Translations under genes and position numbers: made by a program
Source: DATMRF01 sp035566435
GTDB lineage: Bacteria; Verrucomicrobiota; Verrucomicrobiia; Limisphaerales; UBA8199
DNA: 64,000 nucleotides
NCBI GenBank assembly: GCA_035566435.1
Contig: DATMRF010000012.1
Coordinates: forward strand, 1 to 64,000
Reading direction: 5' to 3'
Notes under the pieces: generated by a model
The model's database searches: none
What the model was told of the DNA's origin: nothing
Seen by the model: only the letters and a program-made list of their open reading frames with translations
In this document: in pieces, positions 46,000-55,466 of the stretch
Layout of the letters: each line of letters starts with the position of its first letter
How positions within the stretch are numbered: the stretch's first letter is position 1

Positions 46000-47418
46000 T
46001 CAGACCCGCTTTGTGAGGGTCACACCGATTTTGAGAAGTCTCGCCACGTCCGCATCAGTCTTGGCCTCGGCGTAGATGCGCAGGATGGGTTCCGTGCCGG
46101 AACCGCGCACCATCAGCCACGAAGTGTCCTGGGCGATGAATTTAACCCCATCGTAGGATTTCATGTCTGCCAGAGGGGATCGGAGCAGTTTGGCCGGCGG
46201 ACTTTTCTTCAGGAACTCCATCAGCTCGCTCCGCTTCTCCAACGGGAAATGGGTGTCGATGCGGCCGTAACGGTGCGGACCGAATTCTTTCTCCAGCCCG
46301 GCGATGAGCTTGTTGACGGAGACGCGCGCGGTCGCAAGCATCTCGAGCAGCAGCAATCCGGCAGCGATGCCGTCGCGCTCGGGAATGTGGCCGGCGAAGC
46401 CGATGCCGCCGCTCTCTTCTGCGCCGAGCAGCACGCCGCCTTTGAGCATCTCGGCGGCGATGTATTTGAAGCCCACCCCTGTCTCCGTGAGTTCGAGCCC
46501 GAAGGAGGCGCACATCTTGTCCACCATTGAGGTGGTCGTCAGCGCTTTGACGACCCTTCCCCTGCCCTGGCGCTCGATGAAGAAATGGCGCAATAGCAGG
46601 CAAATCAGTTGGTGCGTCGAGAGATAGTTGCCGTGCCCGTCCATGCCGCCGACTCGGTCGGCATCGCCGTCGGTCACCAGGCAAATATCATGCGGATGCT
46701 TTCGGAGGTAGGCAGCGCTGCGGGCGTAGTTCTTCTCGATAGGCTCCGGGTTGATGCCGCCGAAAAGCGGATCGTGATTTCCATTCAAAGTCGTTACCCG
46801 GCAACTCGTGCCTCTGAGCAATTGGTCGAAGCAGCCTGCGCCCACGCCGAACAGCGCTTCGTGGGCAAAGCGGAGCTTGGATTTGGCGATGAGCTTGAAA
46901 TCCACCAGTTTTTTCAGCGCTGCGTAATGCGGTGGGCGGAGGTCCCGGATTATGATTCCGCCATCCTTGGAGGCCTCGGCGACCGAGCGCGCTTTCACCG
47001 GACTCGCATCGAGGAAACCTTCCACGGCCTGACAAGTGGCTGTCTCCGCTGAACCCCCGTAGTACGACTTGAGCTTGAACCCATTGAACTTGGGCGGGTT
47101 GTGGCTGGCGGTGATCATCACACCGCCAACGGCCCGGTGCTGCTTGACCGCGAACGAAACCGAAGGCGTGGGGGTCGGCTCAGGTGTCAGGACAACCTTG
47201 AACCCGTTGCCGGCGAAAACCTCTGCGGCACGCCCGCCGAACTCGTTTGAAAGGAAACGCCGGTCATACCCAACGATGATTTTCTGCTCGGTACCGGCGA
47301 CCGGATTGGCCCGCCAATAATCCGCCGCCGCCTGGGCGACCCGCTCGACATTTCCGAAGGTGAAATCTTCAGCTATCACCGCCCGCCAGCCGTCGGTCCC
47401 GAATTTGATCGAAGCCAT
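46000..47418 (-). CDS. phosphoglucomutase/phosphomannomutase family protein
   Basis: 472 residues. All four alpha-D-phosphohexomutase motifs: the phosphoserine loop TASHNPPKFNG (about 99), the metal-binding DGDADRVGG, the sugar-binding GAEESGGIGF and the phosphate-binding RGSGTEPILRIY. It moves phosphate between C1 and C6 of glucose or mannose (which sugar is not decided by these motifs; a glucosamine preference is less likely). Transcribed after rpe, with a 67-bp gap. Confidence 0.92.
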   Translation of the reverse strand: MASIKFGTDGWRAVIAEDFTFGNVERVAQAAADYWRANPVAGTEQKIIVGYDRRFLSNEFGGRAAEVFAGNGFKVVLTPEPTPTPSVSFAVKQHRAVGGVMITASHNPPKFNGFKLKSYYGGSAETATCQAVEGFLDASPVKARSVAEASKDGGIIIRDLRPPHYAALKKLVDFKLIAKSKLRFAHEALFGVGAGCFDQLLRGTSCRVTTLNGNHDPLFGGINPEPIEKNYARSAAYLRKHPHDICLVTDGDADRVGGMDGHGNYLSTHQLICLLLRHFFIERQGRGRVVKALTTTSMVDKMCASFGLELTETGVGFKYIAAEMLKGGVLLGAEESGGIGFAGHIPERDGIAAGLLLLEMLATARVSVNKLIAGLEKEFGPHRYGRIDTHFPLEKRSELMEFLKKSPPAKLLRSPLADMKSYDGVKFIAQDTSWLMVRGSGTEPILRIYAEAKTDADVARLLKIGVTLTKRV

Positions 47419-47485
47419 TTTGGAGAGTGGATGGTTGATAGTCGAGACAGTAGGGAGTCGGCACGGCCTATCTAGCGCCGGGTGG

Positions 47486-48181
47486 CTACGAAGCTGCTAG
47501 AGTCTGGGCCGGGTTTGGTTTGGCGACGGCGGCTTCCGTGATTCTTCGCATTTTCCGCACGGCGGCGCCAAGGTTGCGCTGCCCAAACAGAGTGGTTCCG
47601 CTGATGAACGCGTCGGCCCCCGCATGGGCGCATTCAGCCGCCGTCTTGAAATCGACGCCCCCATCGACGCCGATGTGGTAATTCAAACTGCGCTCCCGCC
47701 GCCAGGCCTCCGCCTGCTGCACCTTCGGCAGCGTTTCATAAATGAATGGCTGGCCCCCAAAGCCAGGGTTGACAGTCATAATCAACAGCTCATCGATTTG
47801 CTCCAGGAAAGGCTGCACCAGGGCGATGGCGGTGGGTGGGTTGACAGCGACGCCGACCTTCTTGCCAAGCGCCTTAATCCGCCATACCAAAGACGTGACC
47901 TGCTCGCCCAGCTCGACATGGATGTTCATCTGGTCAGCTCCGGCGCGAGCAAATGGCTCCAACAGAATCTCCGGCTTGGAGCACATCAGGTGAACGTCAA
48001 AGAAGAGTTTCGTTTTGGGGCGGACCGTGCGGACCACCGCCGGGCCAAAGGAAATATTCGGGACGAAATGACCGTCCATGATGTCCAGGTGGAGCCAGTC
48101 CGCCCCGGACCGGTCCACCCGTTCTGCCTCCTTGGCCAACCGACCAAAATCGGCCGCGAGCAATGAGGGCGCAATAATCAT
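47486..48181 (-). CDS. rpe: ribulose-phosphate 3-epimerase
   Basis: 231 residues. APSLLAADFGRLAKE at the first strand, WLHLDIMDGHFVPNISFGP with metal-binding His and Asp, MTVNPGFGGQPFI, and DGGVDFKTAAECAHAGADAF, a full set for the pentose-phosphate epimerase that converts Ru5P and Xu5P. Upstream lies ftsH at 127 bp. The 3' end is about 67 bp ahead of the mutase gene. Confidence 0.95.
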   Translation of the reverse strand: MIIAPSLLAADFGRLAKEAERVDRSGADWLHLDIMDGHFVPNISFGPAVVRTVRPKTKLFFDVHLMCSKPEILLEPFARAGADQMNIHVELGEQVTSLVWRIKALGKKVGVAVNPPTAIALVQPFLEQIDELLIMTVNPGFGGQPFIYETLPKVQQAEAWRRERSLNYHIGVDGGVDFKTAAECAHAGADAFISGTTLFGQRNLGAAVRKMRRITEAAVAKPNPAQTLAAS

Positions 48182-48308
48182 TGCGATAAGCTAGGGAGCG
48201 CAGAATGGGTTGTCGAGTCTCCGGTCTCAGGGCTCAAGTCTAGACGCAGAGCGTCCGGATGGACTCTGGGTGAGACTTGGGACTTTGGACTTGAAACCTG
48301 GGACTAAC

Positions 48309-50336
48309 TCACACCGTCGCTGGCGCCGGGGTGCCCAGGCCGGGGAGCTTGGGCGGGGATGGTTTGCCCGGGACCTCCGGCAGCGGGGTGCCGGCGGGCG
48401 CGCCCATGGGTGGCTCGACCTGAGGTGTGGGCAATGGCGGGGTGAACTTGCCGGTGCGCACAATCTCCTGAACCTGCTGGCCGTCCAGCGTTTCGTACTC
48501 AAGCAACGACTTCGCAATCAGTTCCAGTTTGTCGAGATTGCCGGTAATAATGTCCTTGGCCGCTTTGTAGGCGGCGTCGATGATGCGTTTGACTTCACCG
48601 TCGATTTCCTGCGCGGTAAACTCGCTATAAACCTTGGCGCGCGTCACCTCGCGGCCGAGGAAAACGTATTCGTCGTCATCACCGTATTGCACCATCCCGA
48701 GTCGGTCGCTCATGCCCCATTGCGTGACCATCGCCCGGGTCATATTGGTCGCTTGCTGAATGTCACCAGCAGCACCACTGGAGATGTCGCCCGAAACAAT
48801 TTCCTCGGCAATACGCCCAGCCATCATCACGGCGAGCATATCGAGCATTTCTTTGCGCCGGCGGTTAAGCACATCCGTTTTCGGCAGCGACATGGTCGAA
48901 CCGAGCGACTGGCCGCGCGGTATAATAGTAACTTTGTGCAGTGGATGCGTGTGCTGAAGAACAACGTTGACGAGAGCATGGCCGGCTTCGTGCCACGCGG
49001 TAAACTTCTTTTCCTCGTCCGTCATGGCGAGGCTGCGCCGCTCGCGGCCCCAACGCACTTTGTCGCGCGCTTCCTCCAATTCCTCCATGCTGACGGCCTT
49101 CTTGTTTTCGCTGGCAGCCAGCAAGGCGGCTTCGTTGAGCAAATTCGCCAGCTCGGCGCCGGAATAACCGGGCGTGCCGCGGGCAATGACCGAGAGGTCT
49201 ACGGAGGGAGACAATTTCACGTTCTTGGCGTGAACCTTCAAAATGGCTTCGCGGCCGCGCACGTCCGGCAGATTAACTGTGACCTGGCGGTCGAAGCGAC
49301 CGGGGCGCAACAGCGCCGGGTCGAGCACATCAGGGCGATTGGTCGCAGCGATGATGATGATGCCTTCCTGCGTGTCGAAGCCGTCCATTTCGACCAGGAG
49401 CGCATTAAGCGTCTGCTCCCGTTCATCGTTGCCGCCGCCCAGGCCGTGCCCGCGGCTCCGGCCAACAGCGTCGATCTCATCAATAAAGATAAGGCAGGGC
49501 GTGTTCTTTCGCGCCTGCTCGAACATATCGCGGACGCGGCTGGCGCCCACGCCGACGAACATCTCGACGAAATCCGAGCCGCTGATGCTGAAGAAGGCGG
49601 CATCTGCTTCGCCGGCGATAGCCTTGGCGAGTAGTGTCTTGCCGGTGCCAGGAGGGCCAACCATTAGGATGCCCTTGGGGATACGCCCACCAAGCCGTTG
49701 GAACTTCTTCGGGTCCTTGAGGAACTCGACCAGTTCGGACACCTCTTCGATAGCCTCGTCGATGCCGGCGACGTCCTTGAACGTTGTCTTGTTACGCTCC
49801 TTGGCCAGCAAGCGGGCCTTGCTCTTGCCGAAACTGAGGGCACCCTTGCCTGCCATCTTGATCTGGCGGATGAAGAAGAACCAAATCAAAGCCGCGATAA
49901 TTACAAACGGCAGGACACTCACTGCAACTTGCATCAGCATCGTGTTGGGCTCGCGCGGTTCGAATTGCGGAAGGGCGTAGAGCGTTTCCTCCATGCTGGG
50001 TGTCAAACGAACTTTCGCGCGGAACGGAGACGCCTCGCCCTTGTGATCGCTATCCTTGTAGTCTTTGTAGTATTTGCCGATAACCTCGTTCAGCGCAGGG
50101 TTCTGCGGGCTGTAATTGATCGTCGCCTGCTGGATGCGGTTGGATTCTACCGCCTGCTGGAACTGGTACTGTGTAAGCAAATCGCCCGGCGAATCCATCC
50201 GCTCCTTGAACAGCATCAGGAGGATAATGCCGCCAAAAATCGCAATCCAAACAATCCATGTGCGCGGTGGCACCTTGAACTCCCCGCCCTTTCGAGAGTT
50301 CTTATCGTCGTCGTTATATCTGTTGTCGTCAGCCAT
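48309..50336 (-). CDS. ftsH: ATP-dependent zinc metalloprotease FtsH
   Basis: 675 residues. Two membrane segments (about 27-45, WIVWIAIFGGIILLMLF; about 135-160, QVAVSVLPFVIIAALIWFFF) flank a short periplasmic part; then AAA+ Walker A GPPGTGKTLLAKA, FIDEIDAVGR (Walker B), and the second region of homology, and the protease HEAGH zinc motif. Anchored hexamer that degrades membrane and short-lived proteins. The Pro-rich C-terminal tail is longer than usual. Lies 61 bases after tilS, the usual tilS-ftsH neighbourhood. Confidence 0.96.
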   Translation of the reverse strand: MADDNRYNDDDKNSRKGGEFKVPPRTWIVWIAIFGGIILLMLFKERMDSPGDLLTQYQFQQAVESNRIQQATINYSPQNPALNEVIGKYYKDYKDSDHKGEASPFRAKVRLTPSMEETLYALPQFEPREPNTMLMQVAVSVLPFVIIAALIWFFFIRQIKMAGKGALSFGKSKARLLAKERNKTTFKDVAGIDEAIEEVSELVEFLKDPKKFQRLGGRIPKGILMVGPPGTGKTLLAKAIAGEADAAFFSISGSDFVEMFVGVGASRVRDMFEQARKNTPCLIFIDEIDAVGRSRGHGLGGGNDEREQTLNALLVEMDGFDTQEGIIIIAATNRPDVLDPALLRPGRFDRQVTVNLPDVRGREAILKVHAKNVKLSPSVDLSVIARGTPGYSGAELANLLNEAALLAASENKKAVSMEELEEARDKVRWGRERRSLAMTDEEKKFTAWHEAGHALVNVVLQHTHPLHKVTIIPRGQSLGSTMSLPKTDVLNRRRKEMLDMLAVMMAGRIAEEIVSGDISSGAAGDIQQATNMTRAMVTQWGMSDRLGMVQYGDDDEYVFLGREVTRAKVYSEFTAQEIDGEVKRIIDAAYKAAKDIITGNLDKLELIAKSLLEYETLDGQQVQEIVRTGKFTPPLPTPQVEPPMGAPAGTPLPEVPGKPSPPKLPGLGTPAPATV

Positions 50337-50397
50337 TTACTTTAGTAAACGTTGCGGCCAAGCTACCATTAGAAGCCAAGGCCCGCAACCAATGCAA

Positions 50398-51774
50398 TTA
50401 AAGCCGTAGCCAGCCCCATTGCAAGCGGTGAATAGTGCCTCTTGTCAGCTTAAATCGTTCCGAAATACGCATTCCCTCAACCCAAAAGACCTCTCCACGG
50501 GCAGTTTCGGCTACGAGCAGCTCATGCCGCTGACGGCGTGGGACCTTCTGATTCGTGAAGAAATCCTGCAATTTGACCTCTTGAGCCATCCCAATCGGCA
50601 GAAATCGGTCGCCCGGCCGCCAATGGCGCACCAGAATTGCCGAACCCACCTTGTCCGCGTCGAAAAACTCACGTTCAGCGTCTGCCTTTGGCCTGGCAAC
50701 ACCCCTCTTTGTCTCAATTCGCCACTGGAGCCGGACCCCGTCGAACCGCAACTTGCCTGCTCCGCCGGTAAGGTTCAACCTCCGGCACTTTAGATTCGAC
50801 AGCCCCTTTTCAGGTTGTTGAAGGACTAGCCGCCCAGCCGCATTACGGGCGACCTGGAGCAGATTCAGCCCCGGGACATTGATGGGGTCGCGTGCGTTCA
50901 ACCGGAGTCGCTCAACCAGATCAAACTCCGGCCCTACTCCACGGCGCAACAACTGCAGATGGACACACCGGCGCTGGACGGCAACTGGCAACGCCTCGAA
51001 AGGGGTTGAGCCTCGTGGGGAATCGAGCCAGGCCTCGGCGGCCTGGGTAACGAACTCTGCATCGGCTGCTAGAATGTCCATGAGCCGCAGGACGGTCTTG
51101 TCCAACGCCTGCTGATAATGCTTCCGGAAGAGTGGCAGCAGTTCATGCCTGATGCGATTGCGTTGGATGTCCCATGAGGCATTGGTCTCATCCTCGCGAA
51201 AAGGAACATGCTTCTCCGCGGCATGCTCCCGCAGCGCTCGTTTCGGCAGGTCTAACAAGGGACGGACTAATTCGATTTTCGGATTGGCGGGCGAGAGATT
51301 CCGCCATTTCATTCCCGCCAGACCTTCACCGCCGCTGCCGCGCAACAACCGAAGAAAGAAAAGTTCGAGCTGATCATCGGCGTGGTGGGCCAAGGCCACT
51401 GTGGGAATCCTATGGTGAGTAGCATTGCGGGCGAGGAAAGCGTGTCGCAAATTCCGCGCCGCCATCTCGATGGAACACTTGTGGCGGTAGGCAAAGGCGC
51501 GCACATCGGCCCGCTCGACGATCGCGGTTAATCCGAGACGCTCTGCGGTCCGACGGACCAACCTTTCATCGGCGTGGCTGCTGCGGCCGCGAAGCTGATG
51601 GTTCAAGTGCGCGACTGCCAACAGCCAGCCGTGTTTTTCCGACAAGGCCTGCAACAGATGCAGTAACACCATCGAGTCCAGCCCGCCCGACACAGCAACC
51701 AGAATCCGTTGTCCGCGGCGCAACAGCCGGCGACTGAGGATAGAATCTTCGACGTGCTCAAGCAGGTTGCCCAC
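50398..51774 (-). CDS. tilS: tRNA(Ile)-lysidine synthetase TilS
   Basis: 458 residues from GTG 51774; a longer frame to 51852 begins inside a dispersed hairpin repeat and is unlikely. PP-loop motif LVAVSGGLDSMVLLHLL, VAHLNHQLRGRSSHADE, and LAHHADDQLELFFLRLLRGS mark the family, with a C-terminal TilS domain (about 360-458). It lysinylates the AUA-reading isoleucine tRNA at position 34. Next to ftsH, as in many genomes. Confidence 0.93.
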   Translation of the reverse strand: MGNLLEHVEDSILSRRLLRRGQRILVAVSGGLDSMVLLHLLQALSEKHGWLLAVAHLNHQLRGRSSHADERLVRRTAERLGLTAIVERADVRAFAYRHKCSIEMAARNLRHAFLARNATHHRIPTVALAHHADDQLELFFLRLLRGSGGEGLAGMKWRNLSPANPKIELVRPLLDLPKRALREHAAEKHVPFREDETNASWDIQRNRIRHELLPLFRKHYQQALDKTVLRLMDILAADAEFVTQAAEAWLDSPRGSTPFEALPVAVQRRCVHLQLLRRGVGPEFDLVERLRLNARDPINVPGLNLLQVARNAAGRLVLQQPEKGLSNLKCRRLNLTGGAGKLRFDGVRLQWRIETKRGVARPKADAEREFFDADKVGSAILVRHWRPGDRFLPIGMAQEVKLQDFFTNQKVPRRQRHELLVAETARGEVFWVEGMRISERFKLTRGTIHRLQWGWLRL

Positions 51775-51837
51775 GAAGGAAAGGCTACCCCATCGAACAC
51801 ACCGGGCAAGCGGATTGGCAGCGGCTTGCGAGGGTAG

Positions 51838-51858
51838 GGCGCGTTGTCTCAACGCGCC
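51838..51858. repeat. dispersed hairpin repeat, copy 3
   Basis: Arms GGCGCGTTG and CAACGCGCC (9 bp) with a 3-base loop, the longest of three related copies (others at 7217 and 45962). It lies just upstream of tilS and overlaps the first codons of the longer, unlikely reading of that gene. The spacer to 52048 has no other recognised feature. Confidence 0.7.
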
Positions 51859-52048
51859 ACCGCTCTGAGTGGGTGTCGTGCAGCCAGTAAACGTCGTCCG
51901 TTGGCGGAGCTCTGCCGTGGTTTGAGGACAAACCGCCCCACCCTTGGAGCGGTCAGCAACGACTCCTGGACTCCTGCTTATCTCTTAGTCCCTTCTTGAC
52001 TTTACACATCCCAGCCTGAGCAGACATCACGCATCAACGCCCCCCGCC

Positions 52049-52756
52049 TCAAATCTCCGCCTCGTCTTCGTGCATATACATCGAGACGTTGGTGAAGCCT
52101 TCGGAGCCGGCCAGTTCCGATTGGAGCTCGCTGGAACGGGAGGTATCACGAAGCAGCAGACGGTAGGTGATCTCGGTGCCGTCGTTGGTCGCGCGCCGCT
52201 CGCTGGCGAGGTCGAGCCGGGTGGCATGACGTTTGAGAATTTCTTTCAGAGCAGCCAGCCGGGGAGTTACTTCTCCTGTGACGCGCAAGCTGAGCACCGC
52301 ATCGTAGCGACGGCGGGTGCCAAAGTACATGAATCGCAGGCAGAGAAAGGCCGCGCCAACGCCCAGCGCCCCCAGGGCCGCCGTCGAGAAACGCGTCGTG
52401 CCGATCGCGACGCCTTCCATAATGCACCACAGGACGAAAGTGGTATCCCGGGTGTCTTTAAGCACGTTGCGAAACCGAACGACGCCGAAGACGCCGAGCA
52501 AGCCGAAAGCGACGAACAGATTCCCGGCCATCGACACCATCAGCAGAGCCACCAGCAGGGGCATGACCGCGAGGGCGCCCACGTAGGTCCGGGAATAAGA
52601 CAGCGCCTCGTGCGTCCACATGTAAACGAAGCCGATGAAGAGCCCGACGGCAAACGCCAGAACGATGATGAAGAGAACAATCAACGGATCCGGAGTCCCC
52701 GGCCAGACCGAACGAGTCAAGTCGGACCGGGCGAGTGAATTAAAGAATTCATTCAT
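52049..52756 (-). CDS. DUF4956 membrane protein
   Basis: 235 residues from ATG 52756, whose bases overlap the VTC gene stop. Four hydrophobic segments (about 25-45, 55-72, 75-95, 108-130) and a soluble C-terminal domain (about 145-235) with SLRVTGEVTPRLAALKEIL and a closing acidic tail. DUF4956 proteins occur next to VTC polyphosphate polymerases in many bacteria and are thought to work with them. The frame extends upstream into the VTC gene and is not a better start. Confidence 0.85.
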   Translation of the reverse strand: MNEFFNSLARSDLTRSVWPGTPDPLIVLFIIVLAFAVGLFIGFVYMWTHEALSYSRTYVGALAVMPLLVALLMVSMAGNLFVAFGLLGVFGVVRFRNVLKDTRDTTFVLWCIMEGVAIGTTRFSTAALGALGVGAAFLCLRFMYFGTRRRYDAVLSLRVTGEVTPRLAALKEILKRHATRLDLASERRATNDGTEITYRLLLRDTSRSSELQSELAGSEGFTNVSMYMHEDEAEI

Positions 52757-53562
52757 AACACGAGTTCCTCCTCCTGCTCGGTCAGCACTTTCCGTTGCCA
52801 TTGAAGCTGCTGCGCATAGACGCAGGCGGAGTACTTGCAGACCGAAATCTGCTTGAGATTGAAGATTTTGGCCAGCTCGAACATCCAACGGGGCGCCTGG
52901 TTGTCGAACTTCAACTCCAGGACGACCCCATCCTTCGGGAACGGCGCCATGTAAGGCGGCAAAAACGGACGCCAACCGCGCTTCGGGACCTCCATTCGCC
53001 CATCGCCATCGTACCGGCTGCCATGGATATAGCGGTCGATCGTCACGCGCAGTTCGTCATCGTTCTCGGATTCGTAAATCTCGCGGTAATACGAGATGAA
53101 GATTGCGCCCCGGGCGCGAATGGTATTGGCGAAACGCCAGAAATCATCGCTGACATCGCGCCGACGATTCCCATGCACCAGGTGGGTAGCGTCCGCACGG
53201 TAAGGCTCCTCCGGCGAGCCACTGGTCAGGATTTGCCGCACTCCGTCGCGGCTGATCATGGCGCGGTCCTTGCAAACGACCTCACCAACTCGCCGTTTGA
53301 TTTCTAGAAACGCGGGCCGCTGCCAGTCATGGTCATAGAAACGGATGCGCAGTTTCATGCGGTTTTTATGGCCGGTGTAGGATTGCCGAAACAGGAAGAG
53401 ATCAGGCGAATCCATGTAGAGACTGATCACCGGATGCCCGCGGATGTGCCCGGAGCCGTTGTGGGGCGAAGGCCGGAGATAGCTGCTTACGAAATCGGCG
53501 ATCGCGACTGCGCGGGGCTCTTCGATGATATACTTCAGCTCGTAACGCGCGCTATGAGCCAT
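52753..53562 (-). CDS. VTC-type polyphosphate polymerase
   Basis: 269 residues. Conserved VTC core: ARYELKYIIEEPRAVAIADF, VISLYMDSPDLFLFRQSYTG, MKLRIRFYD, AFLEIKRRVGEVVCKDRA (tunnel Lys and Glu) and KDGVVLELKFDN. The tunnel-shaped domain makes polyphosphate from nucleotide triphosphate. The DUF4956 gene follows by overlap. Begins 3 bases after the pyruvate-kinase-like gene, so this is one transcription unit with it, which may tie energy-rich phosphate use to that enzyme. Confidence 0.88.
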   Translation of the reverse strand: MAHSARYELKYIIEEPRAVAIADFVSSYLRPSPHNGSGHIRGHPVISLYMDSPDLFLFRQSYTGHKNRMKLRIRFYDHDWQRPAFLEIKRRVGEVVCKDRAMISRDGVRQILTSGSPEEPYRADATHLVHGNRRRDVSDDFWRFANTIRARGAIFISYYREIYESENDDELRVTIDRYIHGSRYDGDGRMEVPKRGWRPFLPPYMAPFPKDGVVLELKFDNQAPRWMFELAKIFNLKQISVCKYSACVYAQQLQWQRKVLTEQEEELVL

Positions 53563-53565
53563 ACC

Positions 53566-54699
53566 TCAGGCGAGGGCTGCCCCCACCCGCTGTGCGCGCT
53601 TTGGAGCGCTTCGCGCGGCCCTTTCAAAACGCCTCGTTTCATGGGTCAATACCTCGCACGCTAACCGGATGCAATCCAGCGGCCTCGGGCTGAAAACCGT
53701 CTCCTTGCCCAGCATGACGGCGTCCGCGCGTTGCCGGGCGATGAGGGACAAATCCGACAACTCAGCCCGCTGAGGCAGGCCCGTTTCGGCGAAAGCCTCC
53801 AGTACTTGAGTCGCAACCACCACCGGTTTGCCTGCCCGTCGCGCCGCGGCGACAAGCTGTTCCTGGACCTCCGGCAGGCGGACATAACCGACCGCCAACC
53901 CGAGGTCGCCGCGGGCTACCATAACGCCGTCAGCCTCTGCGATGATTTCCTCGGCACAGTCCACGGCGGCGACGGTTTCGAATTTTGCCATCAACCGAAC
54001 GTCGACCCCGAGATGTTTGCGCGCCTCACGACGCCCATACCGAACGTCATCGGGAGAGGCGATCAGCGACAGCGCGACCCAATCCGGCAGCGCATTCGTT
54101 TCCGCGAGAGCTTCCAGGAGAAGGCGGTCCGGAGGCGTGACTACCTTAAAAGGACTTCGACTGTCCGGCAGAAATAGTGAATTAGACGATTTGAAGGGGA
54201 TGGCGCCATGGACCAGGCGGGCAACGACGCCATCGTCGCGCCGCTCATCCACGACAAAATTCAGGCGCCCATCACAGAACCACATCCGCTGGTTCGCTTT
54301 CAATTCCCCAAGCAACTCCGACAATCCCGGCAACGGCACCGGGACTACTCCGTTTTGCGCAGGGGCTGCCCGGGCAATTTCCGGGTCCCAGAACAAGACC
54401 CGGTCGCCGATGGCAAGGCGCAGTTCCTGCATTGTGCCCGTCCGGGGGCGCGATGAGGGGAGATCCAGCAATAATTGAACGGGTGTGCCAGCAGCCACAG
54501 AGGCGGAGCGCACAGCCAGTGCGTTCTCAGCATGGGGCCGTTGCCGATACCCGCACGGCAGCCGGAACCATTTGGCACCCAGTTGGATAGCACGCCGCAA
54601 GTCCTCCGATCGCTCCAGGGTCGGACCGACCGTTGCCATGATTTCCGGCACTTTCCACCGTTCCGTTGCGAGTGTCTCCAGCTCAGGCTTACTCTTCAC
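53566..54699 (-). CDS. reduced pyruvate-kinase-like protein
   Basis: 377 residues against about 470 or more for pyruvate kinase. Seen: an A-domain start EIMATVGPTLERSEDLRRA, a catalytic-Lys region MAKFETVAAVD (AKIE in pyruvate kinase), ADGVMVARGDLG with the metal Asp, and GKPVVVATQVLEAF and DAVMLGKETVF. The conserved FRLNFSHG loop that binds K+ and ligands is FRLPCGYR here, and the C-terminal allosteric domain is absent. It is part of the pyruvate kinase superfamily, but activity is doubtful. It starts 83 bases after the methyltransferase and ends 3 bases before the VTC gene. Confidence 0.75.
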   Translation of the reverse strand: MKSKPELETLATERWKVPEIMATVGPTLERSEDLRRAIQLGAKWFRLPCGYRQRPHAENALAVRSASVAAGTPVQLLLDLPSSRPRTGTMQELRLAIGDRVLFWDPEIARAAPAQNGVVPVPLPGLSELLGELKANQRMWFCDGRLNFVVDERRDDGVVARLVHGAIPFKSSNSLFLPDSRSPFKVVTPPDRLLLEALAETNALPDWVALSLIASPDDVRYGRREARKHLGVDVRLMAKFETVAAVDCAEEIIAEADGVMVARGDLGLAVGYVRLPEVQEQLVAAARRAGKPVVVATQVLEAFAETGLPQRAELSDLSLIARQRADAVMLGKETVFSPRPLDCIRLACEVLTHETRRFERAARSAPKRAQRVGAALA

Positions 54700-54782
54700 T
54701 TTTTCTAATTAGCTATACTCGACCGGATGAGCAGTTTCCAGACCGTAATGTTACGGAATTGTGACGCTTTGGCCGGATCAAG

Positions 54783-55466
54783 TCAATCCACTTCCGCGAG
54801 CAGCAACTGCACTCGCCGCTTGGATTCGCCCAGCACAACAGCGGTTCCGAAACCAGAGTTTCGGGCCATCGCGCAGGCCTCCTGGCTCTCAAAGTAGGTC
54901 TTATTCTGCGGCGCGTGCGCGCAGATGCTCCGGGCCGCTGCATTCAAAAAATCGAACACCAGGAAGCCGCCCGGCATCAGGCCATCTCTTACGGCCTGCA
55001 ACAGTGCCTCGCCATGATGCCGTCCGTAATGGGATAGGAGCACGCCCCGCGACAGAACGGCCCCGGCCTTGGGACAGAGTGAGGGAAGCTGAAAACAATC
55101 GCCGACGACAAACCTGCATTGTTTGAGCTGCTTCGCCTCCGCCACGCGGATCATTTTCTGGCTAATGTCCACGCCGACACCCCAGGCGAATCTGGATACC
55201 ACCTCTGCGAGGACGAGACCGGTGCCGCAGCCGGCGTCGATCACGCCGTGCCGCGCACAGAAATCCTGGCGCTGCTTAACCGCCCTAAGTGCGTGCCGCA
55301 AAAACCGCGCGTACCCCTCATCTTCATTCAGGTGGCAAGCGGGGCATGCGAGTTCGCGGTCCCAGGTGGCAGCTTTGGCATCCCAGCGAGCGGCAATGGC
55401 CATGAGTCGCCGCGTTTCGTAGAGCCCCTGGCTGTCTTCGCTATCCCGGGACGAACCCTGGCTCAT
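54783..55466 (-). CDS. class I SAM-dependent methyltransferase
   Basis: 227 residues. Motif I GVIDAGCGTGLVLAEV, an acidic motif II GVGVDISQKM, and a post-I AGAVLSRGVLLSHYG region of the Rossmann methyltransferase fold; GLMPGGFLVFDFLNA fits the usual strand 5. The N-terminus has CPACHLNEDE, a possible metal site. The start overlaps the Ham1-HIT stop by 4 bases. The substrate is unknown; the neighbours suggest a nucleotide or nucleoside. Confidence 0.85.
   Translation of the reverse strand: MSQGSSRDSEDSQGLYETRRLMAIAARWDAKAATWDRELACPACHLNEDEGYARFLRHALRAVKQRQDFCARHGVIDAGCGTGLVLAEVVSRFAWGVGVDISQKMIRVAEAKQLKQCRFVVGDCFQLPSLCPKAGAVLSRGVLLSHYGRHHGEALLQAVRDGLMPGGFLVFDFLNAAARSICAHAPQNKTYFESQEACAMARNSGFGTAVVLGESKRRVQLLLAEVD

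Noticed and set aside
48210..49634. 474-codon frame on the plus strand across ftsH
   Set aside because: Antisense to the FtsH AAA+ core, His/Arg/Val-rich text without motif; FtsH on the minus strand is certain.
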